Notes: generated by a model not told the origin, from the letters alone. A stretch of 64,000 nt of DNA from Gemmatimonadota bacterium (GCA_016719105.1 JADKAQ010000046.1:1-64000), one strand, 5' to 3'. Positions 43,613-53,521 are shown, counted from the first letter of the stretch. Translations and numbers: made by a program.

Positions 43613-46600
43613 TTAGAACTGAATGCGCACGCCGGACGTGAAGGTCCGGGCACGCGGGTAGATCAGGTAGTCGATGCCGCGGTCCGTGCCGAAGCCGGAG
43701 TAGACTTCCGGATCGTAGCCCGAGTACGGCGTGAACAGGAGCAGGTTGTCGCCCGAGACATACACGCGCGTGTCGCGCGCCGACAGCCCAGGCAGGCGGA
43801 AGGTGTAGCCAACCGTGAGGTTCTGGAGGCGGAGGAACGAGCCGTCCTCGATCCAGCGCGAGGAGTAGATCGCCGGCTGCCCGATGGCATCCTTCGCGTT
43901 CAGCGCCGACTTCAGGAAGTTGCGGCTCTGGTTGACGTTCGACGTGGTGCCGTAGACGAGCGCGGTGTTGTTGAAGACGTCGCGGCCCATCTCGGCGCGC
44001 CACAGCCAGCTCGCGTCGAAGCGGCCCCACGTGCCGTTGCTGCGCACGCCCAGGCTGAACGCCGGGTTGGCATTGCCGATGATGACTTCGTCGTCACCGC
44101 CCGGCGAGGTCGTCGTCCCGTTGCGGGTACGCCCGGTCTCCTTGCCCGTCGCGTCGCGCGTGACGGTGTACTTGTTGAACAGCTGCTCGCCATTGGCGTT
44201 GTAGCCGGCGAACTCGGCGCCCCAGAAGGTGCCGATCGGCTGGCCGGGGATCAGGCGCTGGGCCGACTTGCCCGACTGCCCCTGTCCGTTGACCGACGCG
44301 GTCGTGATGAACTGGCGGTTGAGCCCCAGCTCGTCAACCTGGTTGCGCTCGACCGAGAGGACCAGCCCCGAGGTCAGCGACGAGTTCGAGTTGCTGAAGA
44401 GCTGCGCGTCGAGCGACGCTTCAAAGCCGCTCGTGCTCAGGCTCCCGACGTTCTCGAGACGAGTCGAGACGACGGCCGGCTGCGCGACCGGAACGTCGAA
44501 CAGGAGGTCCTTCGTCTTCTTCTTGTAGAACTCGAGCGTACCGGTGAACTGGTTGTCCTTGAAGCCGTAGTCGAGGCCGACGTTGATCTGCTGCGACGTC
44601 TCCCACTTGAGGTCGGGGTTGGCGACCTGCGAAGCGGCGAAGCCCGTGATGACCGAGCCACCGAACGGATAGCGCGCGTCGTTGTTGGTGCGGAGGAGCA
44701 GCTGCGTGCCGTACGGACGCACCGCCTGGTTCCCCTGCAGGCCGTAGCCGACGCGGAGGTTCAGGTTGGAGAACATTCCGTCCTTCAGGAACGACTCCTC
44801 GCTCAGGCGCCACGAAGCCGAGATGGCCGGGAAGACCGCCCACTTGTTCCCCGGGGCGAGGCGCGACGAGCCGTCGTTACGCAGCACACCGGTGACGAAG
44901 TAGCGGTTCTTGAAGCCGTAGTTCACGCGGGCGAAGAACGACGCCAGCTTGGACTGTTCGATGTACGAAATCGGAGCCGGCGACCCTTCACTCGTGCCGG
45001 CGCCCAGGTTGTTCCACTGGAAGGCGTCGGTGAGGAAGCCGCGCATTTCCGCTTCGAAGCCGCGGTTGTCGAAGCGCGTGAACTCGTAGCCGCCGAGGAC
45101 TTCGAGCTCGTTGTCGCTCCCGAAGTCAGGCGCCCACGTAAGGAGCGACTGGAAGTTGAGGTTCGAGAGCGAGCGCTCGGCCTGGCGAGCGCGCCCGTTG
45201 GTCGAGGCCCCGACGGGGCTCGTCAGCGGGAAGTACGTCTGGCGGACCGAGTTCGCGACGTCGGCGCCGAGCGTGCTGCGGAACGTCAGCGTCGGCATCA
45301 GCGCGTACGAAGCGGTGAAGTTGCCGAGCGTGCGGGTCTCGGGGGCCTGGTCGGCGATCTGCCGCGCGAGCGCCACCGGGTTACGGATCGACTGCGCGCC
45401 GGCGCCGACTTCATAGAAGGCCCCGGTGGTGGTGCGAACCGGCTGCGTGGGGTCGAACGACACCATGTTCGTGAACACGCCACCGTCGAAGCCGGCCGTG
45501 TTGTCGAAGGGGAGGTAGTCGTTGAAGACGCGCGAGACGGTGAGGTTGAGCGAGCTCTGGAGCTTGTCGCCAAACGCCGAGTTGCTGGCGTTGACGCGCC
45601 CCTGATAGCGGCGCAGGCCGTTGGAGATGACGATGCCCTGCTGCTCGAAGTAGTTGAGCGTAGCGCGATAGCGCGTCGTTGGCGTGCCGCCGGAGAGCGA
45701 GAGGTTGTGGTTCTGCGTCCACGAGGTGCGGAGCAGCTCCTTCTCCCAATCGGTGTCGGCCGCGCCGAGCGTGTTGGCGCGCGAGGCCGGAAGCTTGCCG
45801 GCCGCAATCTGCTTCTGGACGAACGACTTGTACTCGCTCCCCGTCAGCAGGTCGTAGCTGTTGGCGGCCATGCCCGCGGCGACGTAGCCGTCATACTCGA
45901 ACTGCGAGGCACCGGCCGAGCCCTTCTTGGTCTCGATGAGCACGACGCCGTTGGCGCCGCGCGAGCCGTAGATCGCCGTGGCCGATGCGTCCTTGAGGAC
46001 CGTCACCGAGGCAATGTCGCTCGGGTTGAGCGAGTTGAGCGGCGAACGGCCGATGGCCGACGAGCCGCCGATCGCGACGCCCGAGGCGACCGCGTTGTCG
46101 TTCTGCAGCGGCACGCCATCGATCACGTAGAGCGGATCGTTCGATGCAGAGATCGACGTCCCGCCGCGGATGCGAATCTGAGCGTTGCCGCCCGGCTCAC
46201 CGTTGTTGGCCACGATGTTGACGCCCGTGACGCGCGCGGTGAGGAGCTGGTTGGCGTTGTTGACGACGCCGACGTTCGCCTCGTTAGGATCGATCGTGGC
46301 GACCGCGCCGGTGATCGCTTCGCGACGCTGCGAGCCGTAGCCCGTGACGACGACCGCTTGCAGGCTGATCGCCGAGGCGCCCAGCGAGAAGTCGACCGTG
46401 ACGGTCTGGCCGTCAGCGACCGTCGCGTTTCTGGTCTGCGGGTTGTAGCCGATGCGTGCCGCGCGAACAGTGTACGAGCCAGAAGGGACGCCGGGAATCG
46501 TGAACCCGCCATCCGCCCGTGACAGCGCGCCACGCGTCGTGCCGACCACTTGAATCTGGATGTTCGCGAGCGGTTGTTGACTCGTCGAGTCAACGACTCG

Positions 46601-46696
46601 CCCCGAGATGGTACCGCCGGTGCCTTGCGCGGGAAGTTGAGACACCGTCAGTAGGCCGCCAACCAACGCGGCCAACAGACAACGGGTGACTGCCAT
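43613..46696 (-). CDS. susC: SusC/RagA family TonB-dependent outer-membrane transporter
   Basis: 1027 residues. Signal peptide (about 1-24, SQLPAQG), then a carboxypeptidase-regulatory-like CarbopepD domain (GGTISGRVVDSTSQQPLANI and PSGSYTVRAARIGY), TonB-box region LQAVVVTGYGSQRRE, plug (ANQLLTARVTGVNIV, GNAQIRIRGGTSISASNDPLYVIDGVPL, ATAIYGSRGANGVVLIETKKG) and a 22-strand-type barrel ending ARTFTSGVRIQF with terminal Phe. It imports glycans with TonB energy, paired with SusD. First gene of an eight-gene operon. ATG at 46696 is picked for the signal peptide; the frame is open to 46966 over the promoter region. A LacI-type operator and a sigma-70-like promoter lie just upstream. Confidence 0.96.
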   Translation of the reverse strand: MAVTRCLLAALVGGLLTVSQLPAQGTGGTISGRVVDSTSQQPLANIQIQVVGTTRGALSRADGGFTIPGVPSGSYTVRAARIGYNPQTRNATVADGQTVTVDFSLGASAISLQAVVVTGYGSQRREAITGAVATIDPNEANVGVVNNANQLLTARVTGVNIVANNGEPGGNAQIRIRGGTSISASNDPLYVIDGVPLQNDNAVASGVAIGGSSAIGRSPLNSLNPSDIASVTVLKDASATAIYGSRGANGVVLIETKKGSAGASQFEYDGYVAAGMAANSYDLLTGSEYKSFVQKQIAAGKLPASRANTLGAADTDWEKELLRTSWTQNHNLSLSGGTPTTRYRATLNYFEQQGIVISNGLRRYQGRVNASNSAFGDKLQSSLNLTVSRVFNDYLPFDNTAGFDGGVFTNMVSFDPTQPVRTTTGAFYEVGAGAQSIRNPVALARQIADQAPETRTLGNFTASYALMPTLTFRSTLGADVANSVRQTYFPLTSPVGASTNGRARQAERSLSNLNFQSLLTWAPDFGSDNELEVLGGYEFTRFDNRGFEAEMRGFLTDAFQWNNLGAGTSEGSPAPISYIEQSKLASFFARVNYGFKNRYFVTGVLRNDGSSRLAPGNKWAVFPAISASWRLSEESFLKDGMFSNLNLRVGYGLQGNQAVRPYGTQLLLRTNNDARYPFGGSVITGFAASQVANPDLKWETSQQINVGLDYGFKDNQFTGTLEFYKKKTKDLLFDVPVAQPAVVSTRLENVGSLSTSGFEASLDAQLFSNSNSSLTSGLVLSVERNQVDELGLNRQFITTASVNGQGQSGKSAQRLIPGQPIGTFWGAEFAGYNANGEQLFNKYTVTRDATGKETGRTRNGTTTSPGGDDEVIIGNANPAFSLGVRSNGTWGRFDASWLWRAEMGRDVFNNTALVYGTTSNVNQSRNFLKSALNAKDAIGQPAIYSSRWIEDGSFLRLQNLTVGYTFRLPGLSARDTRVYVSGDNLLLFTPYSGYDPEVYSGFGTDRGIDYLIYPRARTFTSGVRIQF

Positions 46697-46758
46697 TCGT
46701 CTTCTCTCCAGAGTTGGCGTTGCTAGGGGGGAACGTGATTCCTTCCTGCGCCGGTTCG

Positions 46759-46796
46759 TTGAAAACGATACCGGTCTCGCCCCGGGAAACGTTTCC
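46759..46796. promoter_or_regulatory. LacI-type operators in the susC leader
   Basis: GGAAACGTTTCC (46785-46796) is a perfect 12-bp palindrome centred on AACGTT. A weaker TTGAAAACGATACC begins at 46759. Both lie just downstream of the predicted susC -10 box, a position suited to repression. The perfect copy shares its AACGTT core with the two sites before malQ. Confidence 0.6.
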
Positions 46797-46813
46797 TCCC
46801 GGAGATTGACCGC

Positions 46814-46843
46814 ATAACATACGGGCGCGGGCGACCGGGTCAA
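46814..46843 (-). promoter_or_regulatory. Sigma-70-like promoter of the susC operon
   Basis: On the minus strand TTGACC (46843-46838) is followed after 16 nt by TATGTT (46821-46816), or after 18 nt by TGTTAT. It is an AT-rich island in GC-rich DNA, about 120 nt from the susC ATG and directly upstream of the operator palindrome. Confidence 0.6.
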
Positions 46844-47015
46844 GATCGTGTAAATCGCCGCATCCCTTTCATTTGGCAGGTTGAACCCTGAGTCCGAACT
46901 CGGGGAAAACCGGACTTTCACTTCCTGTTTTCGAGTCAGACAGGATGCAGGATTCCGGAACCCCATGCAGGGGAAGCACTTCCCTCAACCGCCCACGTCC
47001 CGACGAGGTTCGGCC

Positions 47016-49427
47016 ATGGTCCTGAACGCGCTCCTCCTCCTCGCCCAGCTCCAGCTCCCCCCCCGGAGTGTCGCGCCGGTCCTGGCCTTCCCCGAAGCTG
47101 GGCTCGACGATAGCGCCGCCTACCAGGGCTACCAGACGCGCATCTATCGAGATGCCGCGGGCAACACCTTCCAGATCTATCTGGATGGACGCCAGGGGCG
47201 CGTCGTGCACCTGCTGGCCGACGCCGAGAACGCCAGCGTGGGACTCTCGGCCCGCACCAGCACGGGAGAGCCGGCCTCGCTGCGCTGGGATAGCCCACGC
47301 GCCACCGTCGCCCGCGCCGGTCGCGCTCGCACCGTCCGCTACTCGCTCGTCACCGACAGCCGCACGCTCACCCTGGGCTGGTTCGTCCTGGGGACGATGC
47401 GGGTCGAGCGCGACTTCCAGTACGAAGGCCGGCACCGGCGCCCCTACGGCGACCAGCCGTTCGCGGTCCCCGAGCTCGTGCGCCTCGTCGCCGCGCTCGA
47501 GTCGCTCCCGCCAAGCGTGCAGACGGAACACCTGCGCGCGCTGCGCGCCGCTAGTGTGTCCGCGCTGCGCGCTCGGCTGCAACCGGTGACGCGCGTCGTG
47601 CGTGGCGGTGGACAATGGACGGCGCGGGTCACGCAGCCCTCGCTCGATGGACGCGACACGATGACGGTCGACATCCGCGGCGACGAGCGCACCACGTCCG
47701 CCTCCCACCGCGGCGATTCGCTCGTGATCGACGGGCGCGGCAACGCGATCCGACTCACCGTGACCGTCGGCACCACGGGCGCGGCGCTCACGCCGCTCTC
47801 GCGCGACGAGATCTTCACCGCCGACTTCCTCGCCTTCGTCGACTCGGTGCGTCGTGCCGGGAGCACCGATCCCGCCGCCCGCACGCAGGCACGCTGGATG
47901 GAGCGCCAGGTACGTGGCGTCGAGCTCCTCGCCTCGCGCGAGAAGCTGATGGCCGGGCTCCCCACGTACGCGACGTACTTCGGGCGCGACATGCTGGTGA
48001 CGGCCATGATGATGCGCGACATCTGGCGCGACGACATGGCGGCCTTTGCCGTGGCCGCCGCGCTGCGCAAGCTCGCCCCCAATGGCGAGGTGAGCCACGA
48101 GGAGGCGTTAGGCGGCCAGGCGGTGCGCGAGGCGGCCGCCGAGTACGTGGGGCTGGTGCAGGCGCAGCAGGCGGCGCGCGCGCGCGACGCGGCGGGCGCT
48201 GCCGACTCGCTCCTGGCGCGCGCCGGCGAGGTGCTGCGCGGCCACCGGCGCGTACGCGAGAACTACCATATGATCGACGACGAGCTGCACCTGCCGATCT
48301 TGCTGGCCCGGTGGCTCGCCGACGCCGACGTCCCCGCCAGCCGCAAGCGCGCCTTCCTGCGCGACGCCAGCGACGGCGAACCGCGTCTCACGCGCGTGCT
48401 GCGCGAACTGGGGCGGGTGGCGCGTGCGACCGCGCCGTACGCCGCGGCCCCCTCCCCCGCGACGCTCATCTCGTTCGCCCGGCGCGACGACGGCGGATGG
48501 GCCTCGACGAGCTGGCGCGACAGCGGCGTGGGCTACGCCGGTGGACGCTTCGCGATGGACGTCAACGCGATCTGGGCCCCGCACGCGCTACAGGCCACGC
48601 GCACCATCCTCGCCGCCTTGCACAGATTGGGCTTCGGCGCCGACTCGCTCGCCCGCGCCCTCCCCGAGACGTTGGGTGACACGCCGCTCGGCCGCTGGGT
48701 GCGCGACTCGACCGCACTCACGGGGGCGATCGAGACGTGGATGGGCGCCGGCAGGCATTTCGTCGTGCGGCTCGGCCCCGCCGAGGTGCAGGCCGGGGTC
48801 ACGGAGCGCCTGGCGGCGATGCCGACAGAGGAGCGGACGCACTGGCAGGGTGTGCTCGGCGCCACGCGGGCCGACCGCGATTCGCTGGTCTTCCTCGCGC
48901 TCGCCCTGGACAGTGCCGGCACCCCGATCGGGGTCGTGAACTCGGATGTGGCCACGCGCCTCTTCCTCGGCGACCCGCAACGCGGCGCGATGGACCGCGC
49001 CGTGGTGCTGCGCGACGCGCGGCAGTTCACCCGCGCGTATCCGGTCGGGCTCTTCATCGACGGAGTGGGGCCTGTGGTGTCCAACGATGCCTACGCCACG
49101 CCGAAAGTCTGGGCCGACTTCGTGCGCGACCAGTATCACGCGCCTCGCGTGGCGTGGGGGCGCGAGGTGAACCTCTTCCTGCTGGGCGTGGCGTACCAGG
49201 CGCGCGTCGGCGGCGGGGGCGACCCCGCGTATGCCCGTGAGCTGCACGACGCGGCGCGCCGCGTGCTGTCGGCCGTCGAGGCGTCGGGGTTCAAGAGCGA
49301 GCTGTGGAGCTACGACTTCGTGCGTGGCGCGCCACGCGCCATTCGCTACGGTTCCGGCAGCGACGTACAGTTGTGGAGCACGACCGACCTTGCCGTGCAG
49401 TACGCCCTGGCGCGGTGGCGGCGCTAA
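47016..49427 (+). CDS. Secreted six-hairpin glycosidase-like protein (debranching-enzyme type)
   Basis: 803 residues. The short hydrophobic start MVLNALLLLAQLQLPP suggests export. A beta-rich N-terminal half (YQTRIYRDAAGNTFQIYLDG, RTVRYSLVTDSRTLTLGWFVLG) is followed by an (alpha/alpha)6-type half: YATYFGRDMLVTAMMMRDIWRDD, GEVSHEEALGG, NYHMIDDELHLPILLARWL, GRFAMDVNAIWAPHALQAT. The pattern resembles amylo-alpha-1,6-glucosidases and related GH enzymes, but I cannot name the family. It is divergent from susC across a 319-nt spacer, so it may share the LacI-type control. A start at 46965 would add 17 residues and hide the signal. Confidence 0.65.
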   Translation: MVLNALLLLAQLQLPPRSVAPVLAFPEAGLDDSAAYQGYQTRIYRDAAGNTFQIYLDGRQGRVVHLLADAENASVGLSARTSTGEPASLRWDSPRATVARAGRARTVRYSLVTDSRTLTLGWFVLGTMRVERDFQYEGRHRRPYGDQPFAVPELVRLVAALESLPPSVQTEHLRALRAASVSALRARLQPVTRVVRGGGQWTARVTQPSLDGRDTMTVDIRGDERTTSASHRGDSLVIDGRGNAIRLTVTVGTTGAALTPLSRDEIFTADFLAFVDSVRRAGSTDPAARTQARWMERQVRGVELLASREKLMAGLPTYATYFGRDMLVTAMMMRDIWRDDMAAFAVAAALRKLAPNGEVSHEEALGGQAVREAAAEYVGLVQAQQAARARDAAGAADSLLARAGEVLRGHRRVRENYHMIDDELHLPILLARWLADADVPASRKRAFLRDASDGEPRLTRVLRELGRVARATAPYAAAPSPATLISFARRDDGGWASTSWRDSGVGYAGGRFAMDVNAIWAPHALQATRTILAALHRLGFGADSLARALPETLGDTPLGRWVRDSTALTGAIETWMGAGRHFVVRLGPAEVQAGVTERLAAMPTEERTHWQGVLGATRADRDSLVFLALALDSAGTPIGVVNSDVATRLFLGDPQRGAMDRAVVLRDARQFTRAYPVGLFIDGVGPVVSNDAYATPKVWADFVRDQYHAPRVAWGREVNLFLLGVAYQARVGGGGDPAYARELHDAARRVLSAVEASGFKSELWSYDFVRGAPRAIRYGSGSDVQLWSTTDLAVQYALARWRR

Positions 49428-49437
49428 GCGGCTCGCG

Positions 49438-49467
49438 CGTGGGGCGTGCGGCACCGCGCGCCCCACG
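49438..49467. terminator. Bidirectional terminator hairpin
   Basis: CGTGGGGCG and CGCCCCACG pair perfectly, and the loop itself contains GCGG/CCGC. It lies between the ends of two convergent genes (stops at 49427 and 49480). No T tract. Confidence 0.6.
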
Positions 49468-49479
49468 GACCGCGCGGCG

Positions 49480-50268
49480 CTAGCGCGCGGGCTTGATCCG
49501 CACGGAGTACATCGTAGGCCAGAGCTTTCCCGTCAGCAGCAACTGCCCGGGGGCCGGGGCGCGGGCGATGCCGTTCATCACGTCGGCCCCGTACGGGCGC
49601 GTGCCGCGTGGCCAGAGCGCGGAGAAGTCCACCAGCTGCTGCACCTCGCCCGTCGCCGGATCGATGCGCGCCACCCAATCGGACTCGTAGACGTTGGCGT
49701 ACAGCACGCCATCGATGAACTCCAGCTCGTTGATCTTCGAGAGTGGCGAGTCCTGGTAGCGCACGTGCACCACGCGCGCCGTCGCCATGCTGGGCGGCGA
49801 GAGGAAGCGGAGCGAATCGGAGCCGTCGCTCATGATGAGCGAGGTGCCATCGGTCGCGAGCCCCCACCCCTCGCCGGCGTACGCGAAGGAGTCGACGCGC
49901 GCGAGCGTCTTCGCGTCGTAGACGTATCCCACCTTCGATTCCCACGTGAGCTGGTAGAGGCGCCCGTCGAGCAGGGCGAGCCCTTCGCCGAAGCGATCGG
50001 GGGCGAGCGGCGTGGACGCGAGCACCGCGCCGGTGCGCAGGTCGACGCGGCGCACCTCCGAGTCACCGTAGCGCCCCGTGCTCTCGTACAGCGTGCTGTC
50101 CTGCCAGATGAGCCCCTGCGTATACGCCCCGGTGTCATGCGGAAACTCGGCGACGACCTCGAACGGGACGTCGTCGATCGGCTCGCTCTGTGCGCCATCG
50201 CACGCGGCTCCGAGGGATGAGGCGAGCAGGGCGAAGAGCGGCAGGAGGCGCAGCAGGCGTGTGCTCAC
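49480..50268 (-). CDS. Glutaminyl-peptide cyclotransferase lipoprotein
   Basis: 262 residues. It converts N-terminal Gln of peptides to pyroglutamate. GTG at 50268 gives MSTRLLRLLPLFALLASSLG with lipobox LGAAC, so it is envelope-anchored. The five-bladed propeller of the bacterial/plant QC family is clear: FPHDTGAYTQGLIWQDSTLYESTGRYGDS, RFGEGLALLDGRLYQLTW, EGWGLATDGTSLIMSDGSD, INELEFIDGVLYANVYESDWVARID, and NGIARAPAPGQLLLTGKLWP. It is convergent with the 47016 gene and divergent from the ROK kinase. Length is usual for the family. Confidence 0.92.
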   Translation of the reverse strand: MSTRLLRLLPLFALLASSLGAACDGAQSEPIDDVPFEVVAEFPHDTGAYTQGLIWQDSTLYESTGRYGDSEVRRVDLRTGAVLASTPLAPDRFGEGLALLDGRLYQLTWESKVGYVYDAKTLARVDSFAYAGEGWGLATDGTSLIMSDGSDSLRFLSPPSMATARVVHVRYQDSPLSKINELEFIDGVLYANVYESDWVARIDPATGEVQQLVDFSALWPRGTRPYGADVMNGIARAPAPGQLLLTGKLWPTMYSVRIKPAR

Positions 50269-50510
50269 GAGGCGACGCTGGGCTCGGGGACAATCGGCGT
50301 GGAGATCGGGGTGCGGGGCCACGACGCGAGGCCACGCGACACACCGCAAGGTGAACGGGCGCCGTGTCGCTTCGCCAGTCTCGCCAGACAATCGGGGCGC
50401 GGCGACGCACGCGCGGTTCACCCGCCCGATCACCCCTGAGTGGCGATTCGTGCGTCGGGACGGCACGTTGTAGCGCGACGAATCGTCACCTCCACCCGCG
50501 TTCCTCTGCA

Positions 50511-51422
50511 ATGCGCATCGGCATCGACCTCGGCGGCACCAAGATCGAAGGCATCGCCCTCTCCGACGCCGGAGAGATCCTCGTCAGGCAGCGCATTGCC
50601 ACGCCCAAGGGCTACGCGGAGACGGTCGCGGCGATCACCGGACTGGTCCAGGCACTCGAGGCCGAGACCGGTGCCCGCGGGACGGTCGGAATGGGGATCC
50701 CCGGCGCCATCGTCCCGTCGACGGGGAAGGTGAAGAACGCCAACTCCACGTGGCTCATTGGGGAGCCGTTGGGGCTCGACCTCGGGCGGGCACTCGACCG
50801 CGAGGTCCGCATCATGAACGACGCCAACTGCTTCGCCCTCTCCGAGGCGACCGACGGCGCTGCGGCCGGGGCGCAGGTTGTCTTTGGCGTGATCCTCGGC
50901 ACCGGCGTTGGCGGCGGGATCGTCGTGCGAGGCGAGTGCCTCGCCGGGGCGAACCTCATCGCCGGCGAATGGGGACACAACGCGCTGCCGTGGGTTGCGG
51001 CTGACGAGCTGCCCGGCCCCGCCTGCTACTGCAGCCGCACCGGGTGCATCGAGAGCTGGCTCTCTGGCCCGGGCTTCGCCAGCGACCATGCGCGCGTGAC
51101 GGGGCAGCGGTGGAGCGCGCCGCAGATCGTGCAGGCCGTCGAGGCGGGCGACGCCGGGGCGCAGGCATCGCTCGCCCGCTACCACGACCGACTCGCCCGC
51201 GCGCTCTCGTCGGTGATCAACCTGCTCGACCCCGACGTGATCGTCCTCGGGGGCGGGATGTCCAACGTCCCCGGGCTCGCCGAGGCGGTGACCCCCTTGC
51301 TGTCGCGCCACGTCTTCTCGGACACGATCGTGACGCGCGTGGTGCGTCACCGGCACGGCGATTCGAGCGGGGTCCGTGGCGCGGCGTGGCTCTGGCCGCG
51401 CCAGGGATCCCCCGTTCGTTAG
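50511..51422 (+). CDS. ROK family sugar kinase (fructokinase/glucokinase-like)
   Basis: 303 residues. It phosphorylates a hexose in the cytoplasm using ATP. It has MRIGIDLGGTKIEGIAL (phosphate loop), VGMGIPGAIVPSTG, NDANCFALSEA (catalytic Asp), GVILGTGVGGGIVV and the ROK zinc motif GEWGHNALP plus CYCSRTGCIESWLSG. The C-Y-C-x-x-x-G-C-I-E spacing resembles fructokinase (Mak). Fructose from the invertase-like enzyme, or glucose from trehalase and GH97, would be sensible substrates, but the gene is 23 kb from the invertase and the link is inference. The TAG stop lies in a GTTAGGC word. Confidence 0.9.
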   Translation: MRIGIDLGGTKIEGIALSDAGEILVRQRIATPKGYAETVAAITGLVQALEAETGARGTVGMGIPGAIVPSTGKVKNANSTWLIGEPLGLDLGRALDREVRIMNDANCFALSEATDGAAAGAQVVFGVILGTGVGGGIVVRGECLAGANLIAGEWGHNALPWVAADELPGPACYCSRTGCIESWLSGPGFASDHARVTGQRWSAPQIVQAVEAGDAGAQASLARYHDRLARALSSVINLLDPDVIVLGGGMSNVPGLAEAVTPLLSRHVFSDTIVTRVVRHRHGDSSGVRGAAWLWPRQGSPVR

Positions 51423-51451
51423 GCACCACACCGGGCGCCCATCGCCATCCG

Positions 51452-53521
51452 CTACGGGATGGTCACCTTCGACTCGAGGTGGGCCTCCACCTCGCTCCGG
51501 GTGCGCCAGGCATCGCGCATCTGCTTCTTCGAAAAGAGCTCGAGCTGGTCACCCTTGTGCTTGGAGCCGGGCTGCGTGGCATTGCCGTAGGCCGTGAGCA
51601 CCTTGGCCTTCACCGGATTCGAGAACTCCACCGCCTGGTAGTACGTGTCGCCCGCGATGATCGCCGCCTTGCCGTCCTTCCCGGGCGCGTAGTACGCCAC
51701 CCGGAAGATCCCCAACGGGTCGCCCGCGCCGCCGTTGCCGGGGAGGTCCTGTCCCGCGAACTGCAGGCGATTGACGTCACCGTAGGCGACGTCGAGGGCG
51801 CCATGGTCCTTGACGGTGGCGCGTGCGGCGGCGCCTAACGCTGCCGCTGCCACCTTCGCGTCGGCGAGCCCGCTGGGCGTCGTGAGCGCCGAATCGAGGC
51901 GCCATTCGCGCGCGAAGGGCTTCCCCTTGGAGTCGCGATACCACTGCATCACCCACGCCTGGAACAGCACGCCGCCGCGGCTCCCGGCGTCGGTGCTGCG
52001 GTCCCAGGCCTCGAGCACGTCGGCCGCCTTGCGCGCGTCGGCGTCGCCGGTGGCGCGCGCCGCGGCGAGCAGGTCGGGGAGGACGCGATCGGCAAGGGCC
52101 ATGCGCGTCGAGTGCTTGTACTCCACCAGCTCGTCGAGCGTCACGCTCGAATCCGCCAGCTGCATCAACGCCGAGCGCTGCGGGCGGAACGACATCTCGC
52201 GCGGGGCCACGTAGGCGGCAAACGAGTCGGGGGCGAAGGCGAGCGGCCACGTCACCGTCCAGGGCGGGTCGTTCGCATTCTGCAGCCACCCGCTCGCCGG
52301 GTCCATCACATGCGGGAGCTCGTCGTAGCGGAGGTACTCGGTCCACACGAGCGCCGAGCTGTCACCGCGCATTGCCCCTTCCCACGTGCCGAAGTCGCCA
52401 CGCGCCCGGCGCGGCGTCTTGCCGCCGAAGAAGTAGTACGTGTGCCCGTCGGCGCTGGCGGCCATCACGTTGAAGAAGGGGACGTGCAGCTGGCGCACCG
52501 TCTCCTCGAACTCCTTCATCGACGTGGCGCCACCCATCTTCCACCACTGCTCCACCGCCCCCGGATCATCGAGACCGGCGACGCGCACCGCGTACGTCCC
52601 CGTGCTGTCGTCGCGGAAGACGGGGCCGTGCACCGACTCGCGCACGACGAGGGTGTCGACGCGGACACCGCTGGCCAGCTTGACCTTGAGTACCTCCTCG
52701 TGCGACGTGTATGCCTTCTCGGCGCCGTCGAGGAGGTATCCGCTCCCCTGCGGCGTGAGCTTGTAGACGTCGGCGCCGTCCTGCGTGTTGACCGTGTGCG
52801 ACCAGCCCACGTGATCGTTGAAGCCGATGGCGGGGGTCGGCATCCCCACCAGCGTCACGCCGTAGAAGTTGCGGTCGGGCGTGGTGACGTTGGCCTCGAA
52901 GAAGAGATAGAGATCGTACCACCCGAGGTGCGGGTTCCCGAGCAGCAGCGGGTTCCCCGAGGCAGAGCGCTTGCTCCCCACGGCCCACATGTTGGAGCCC
53001 GGCCGGAAGTCGTTGTTGAGCCCTTCGGGGAGTTGCACCTGGCCGAAGAACATGAAGAGGAAGTTGATGATCTTCTGTCCATGGGCCACGACGTCCTGCG
53101 GCGTCACCGGGAGCACGACCTCGAGGCTGTCGGTGAGCGCCTCCGGATGCTCCTTGGCGTACAGGTTGACTCCTTCGGCAAAGGCGTCGAGGTCGGCGCG
53201 GATAGCCGGGGAGAGCGACGTGTACCACTGCTCGGCGCGCGCCGGGATCCCCATGGTGCGCACGAAGCGGTCGGTCGTCAGGTGCGACTCGCCCCAGTAC
53301 TCGGCCGATCGACCACGGGCCTCGCCGTAGAGCCTGAGGACGAGATCGCCGTGCGCGGCCATCTGCGAGTAGCCGAAGGCCTTGAAGGCCTGCGCATCGT
53401 TCGGCGCGTAGATGTGCGGGACCCCCCAGGTATCCCAGAGGATTTCGGTGGCGGATGCAGCGCGCTGCTCGGGGGCCGCACAGGCCGCGAGCAGGAGTGC
53501 GAGGGGCGCGAGACGTTTCAT
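51452..53521 (-). CDS. Penicillin acylase family (Ntn hydrolase) lipoprotein
   Basis: 689 residues. The lipoprotein signal LALLLAACAAPE precedes the acylase alpha chain (ILWDTWGVPHIYAPNDAQAF, FKAFGYSQMAAHGD). The beta chain should start at the autocatalytic Ser in PGSNMWAVGSKRSASGNPLL, which has the S-N-x-W-x-V pattern and the later Asn/oxyanion region NPHLGWYDLYLFFEANV. Such enzymes cleave amide bonds of acyl-homoserine lactones, beta-lactams or acylated lipids; the substrate cannot be told. It ends 29 nt from the convergent ROK gene. It is preceded 18 nt upstream on the same strand by an ABC permease, so co-transcription is possible. Confidence 0.92.
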   Translation of the reverse strand: MKRLAPLALLLAACAAPEQRAASATEILWDTWGVPHIYAPNDAQAFKAFGYSQMAAHGDLVLRLYGEARGRSAEYWGESHLTTDRFVRTMGIPARAEQWYTSLSPAIRADLDAFAEGVNLYAKEHPEALTDSLEVVLPVTPQDVVAHGQKIINFLFMFFGQVQLPEGLNNDFRPGSNMWAVGSKRSASGNPLLLGNPHLGWYDLYLFFEANVTTPDRNFYGVTLVGMPTPAIGFNDHVGWSHTVNTQDGADVYKLTPQGSGYLLDGAEKAYTSHEEVLKVKLASGVRVDTLVVRESVHGPVFRDDSTGTYAVRVAGLDDPGAVEQWWKMGGATSMKEFEETVRQLHVPFFNVMAASADGHTYYFFGGKTPRRARGDFGTWEGAMRGDSSALVWTEYLRYDELPHVMDPASGWLQNANDPPWTVTWPLAFAPDSFAAYVAPREMSFRPQRSALMQLADSSVTLDELVEYKHSTRMALADRVLPDLLAAARATGDADARKAADVLEAWDRSTDAGSRGGVLFQAWVMQWYRDSKGKPFAREWRLDSALTTPSGLADAKVAAAALGAAARATVKDHGALDVAYGDVNRLQFAGQDLPGNGGAGDPLGIFRVAYYAPGKDGKAAIIAGDTYYQAVEFSNPVKAKVLTAYGNATQPGSKHKGDQLELFSKKQMRDAWRTRSEVEAHLESKVTIP

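Noticed and set aside
43544..46522. Plus-strand open frame of about 990 codons opposite susC
   Set aside because: Antisense shadow; the minus strand encodes an unmistakable SusC.
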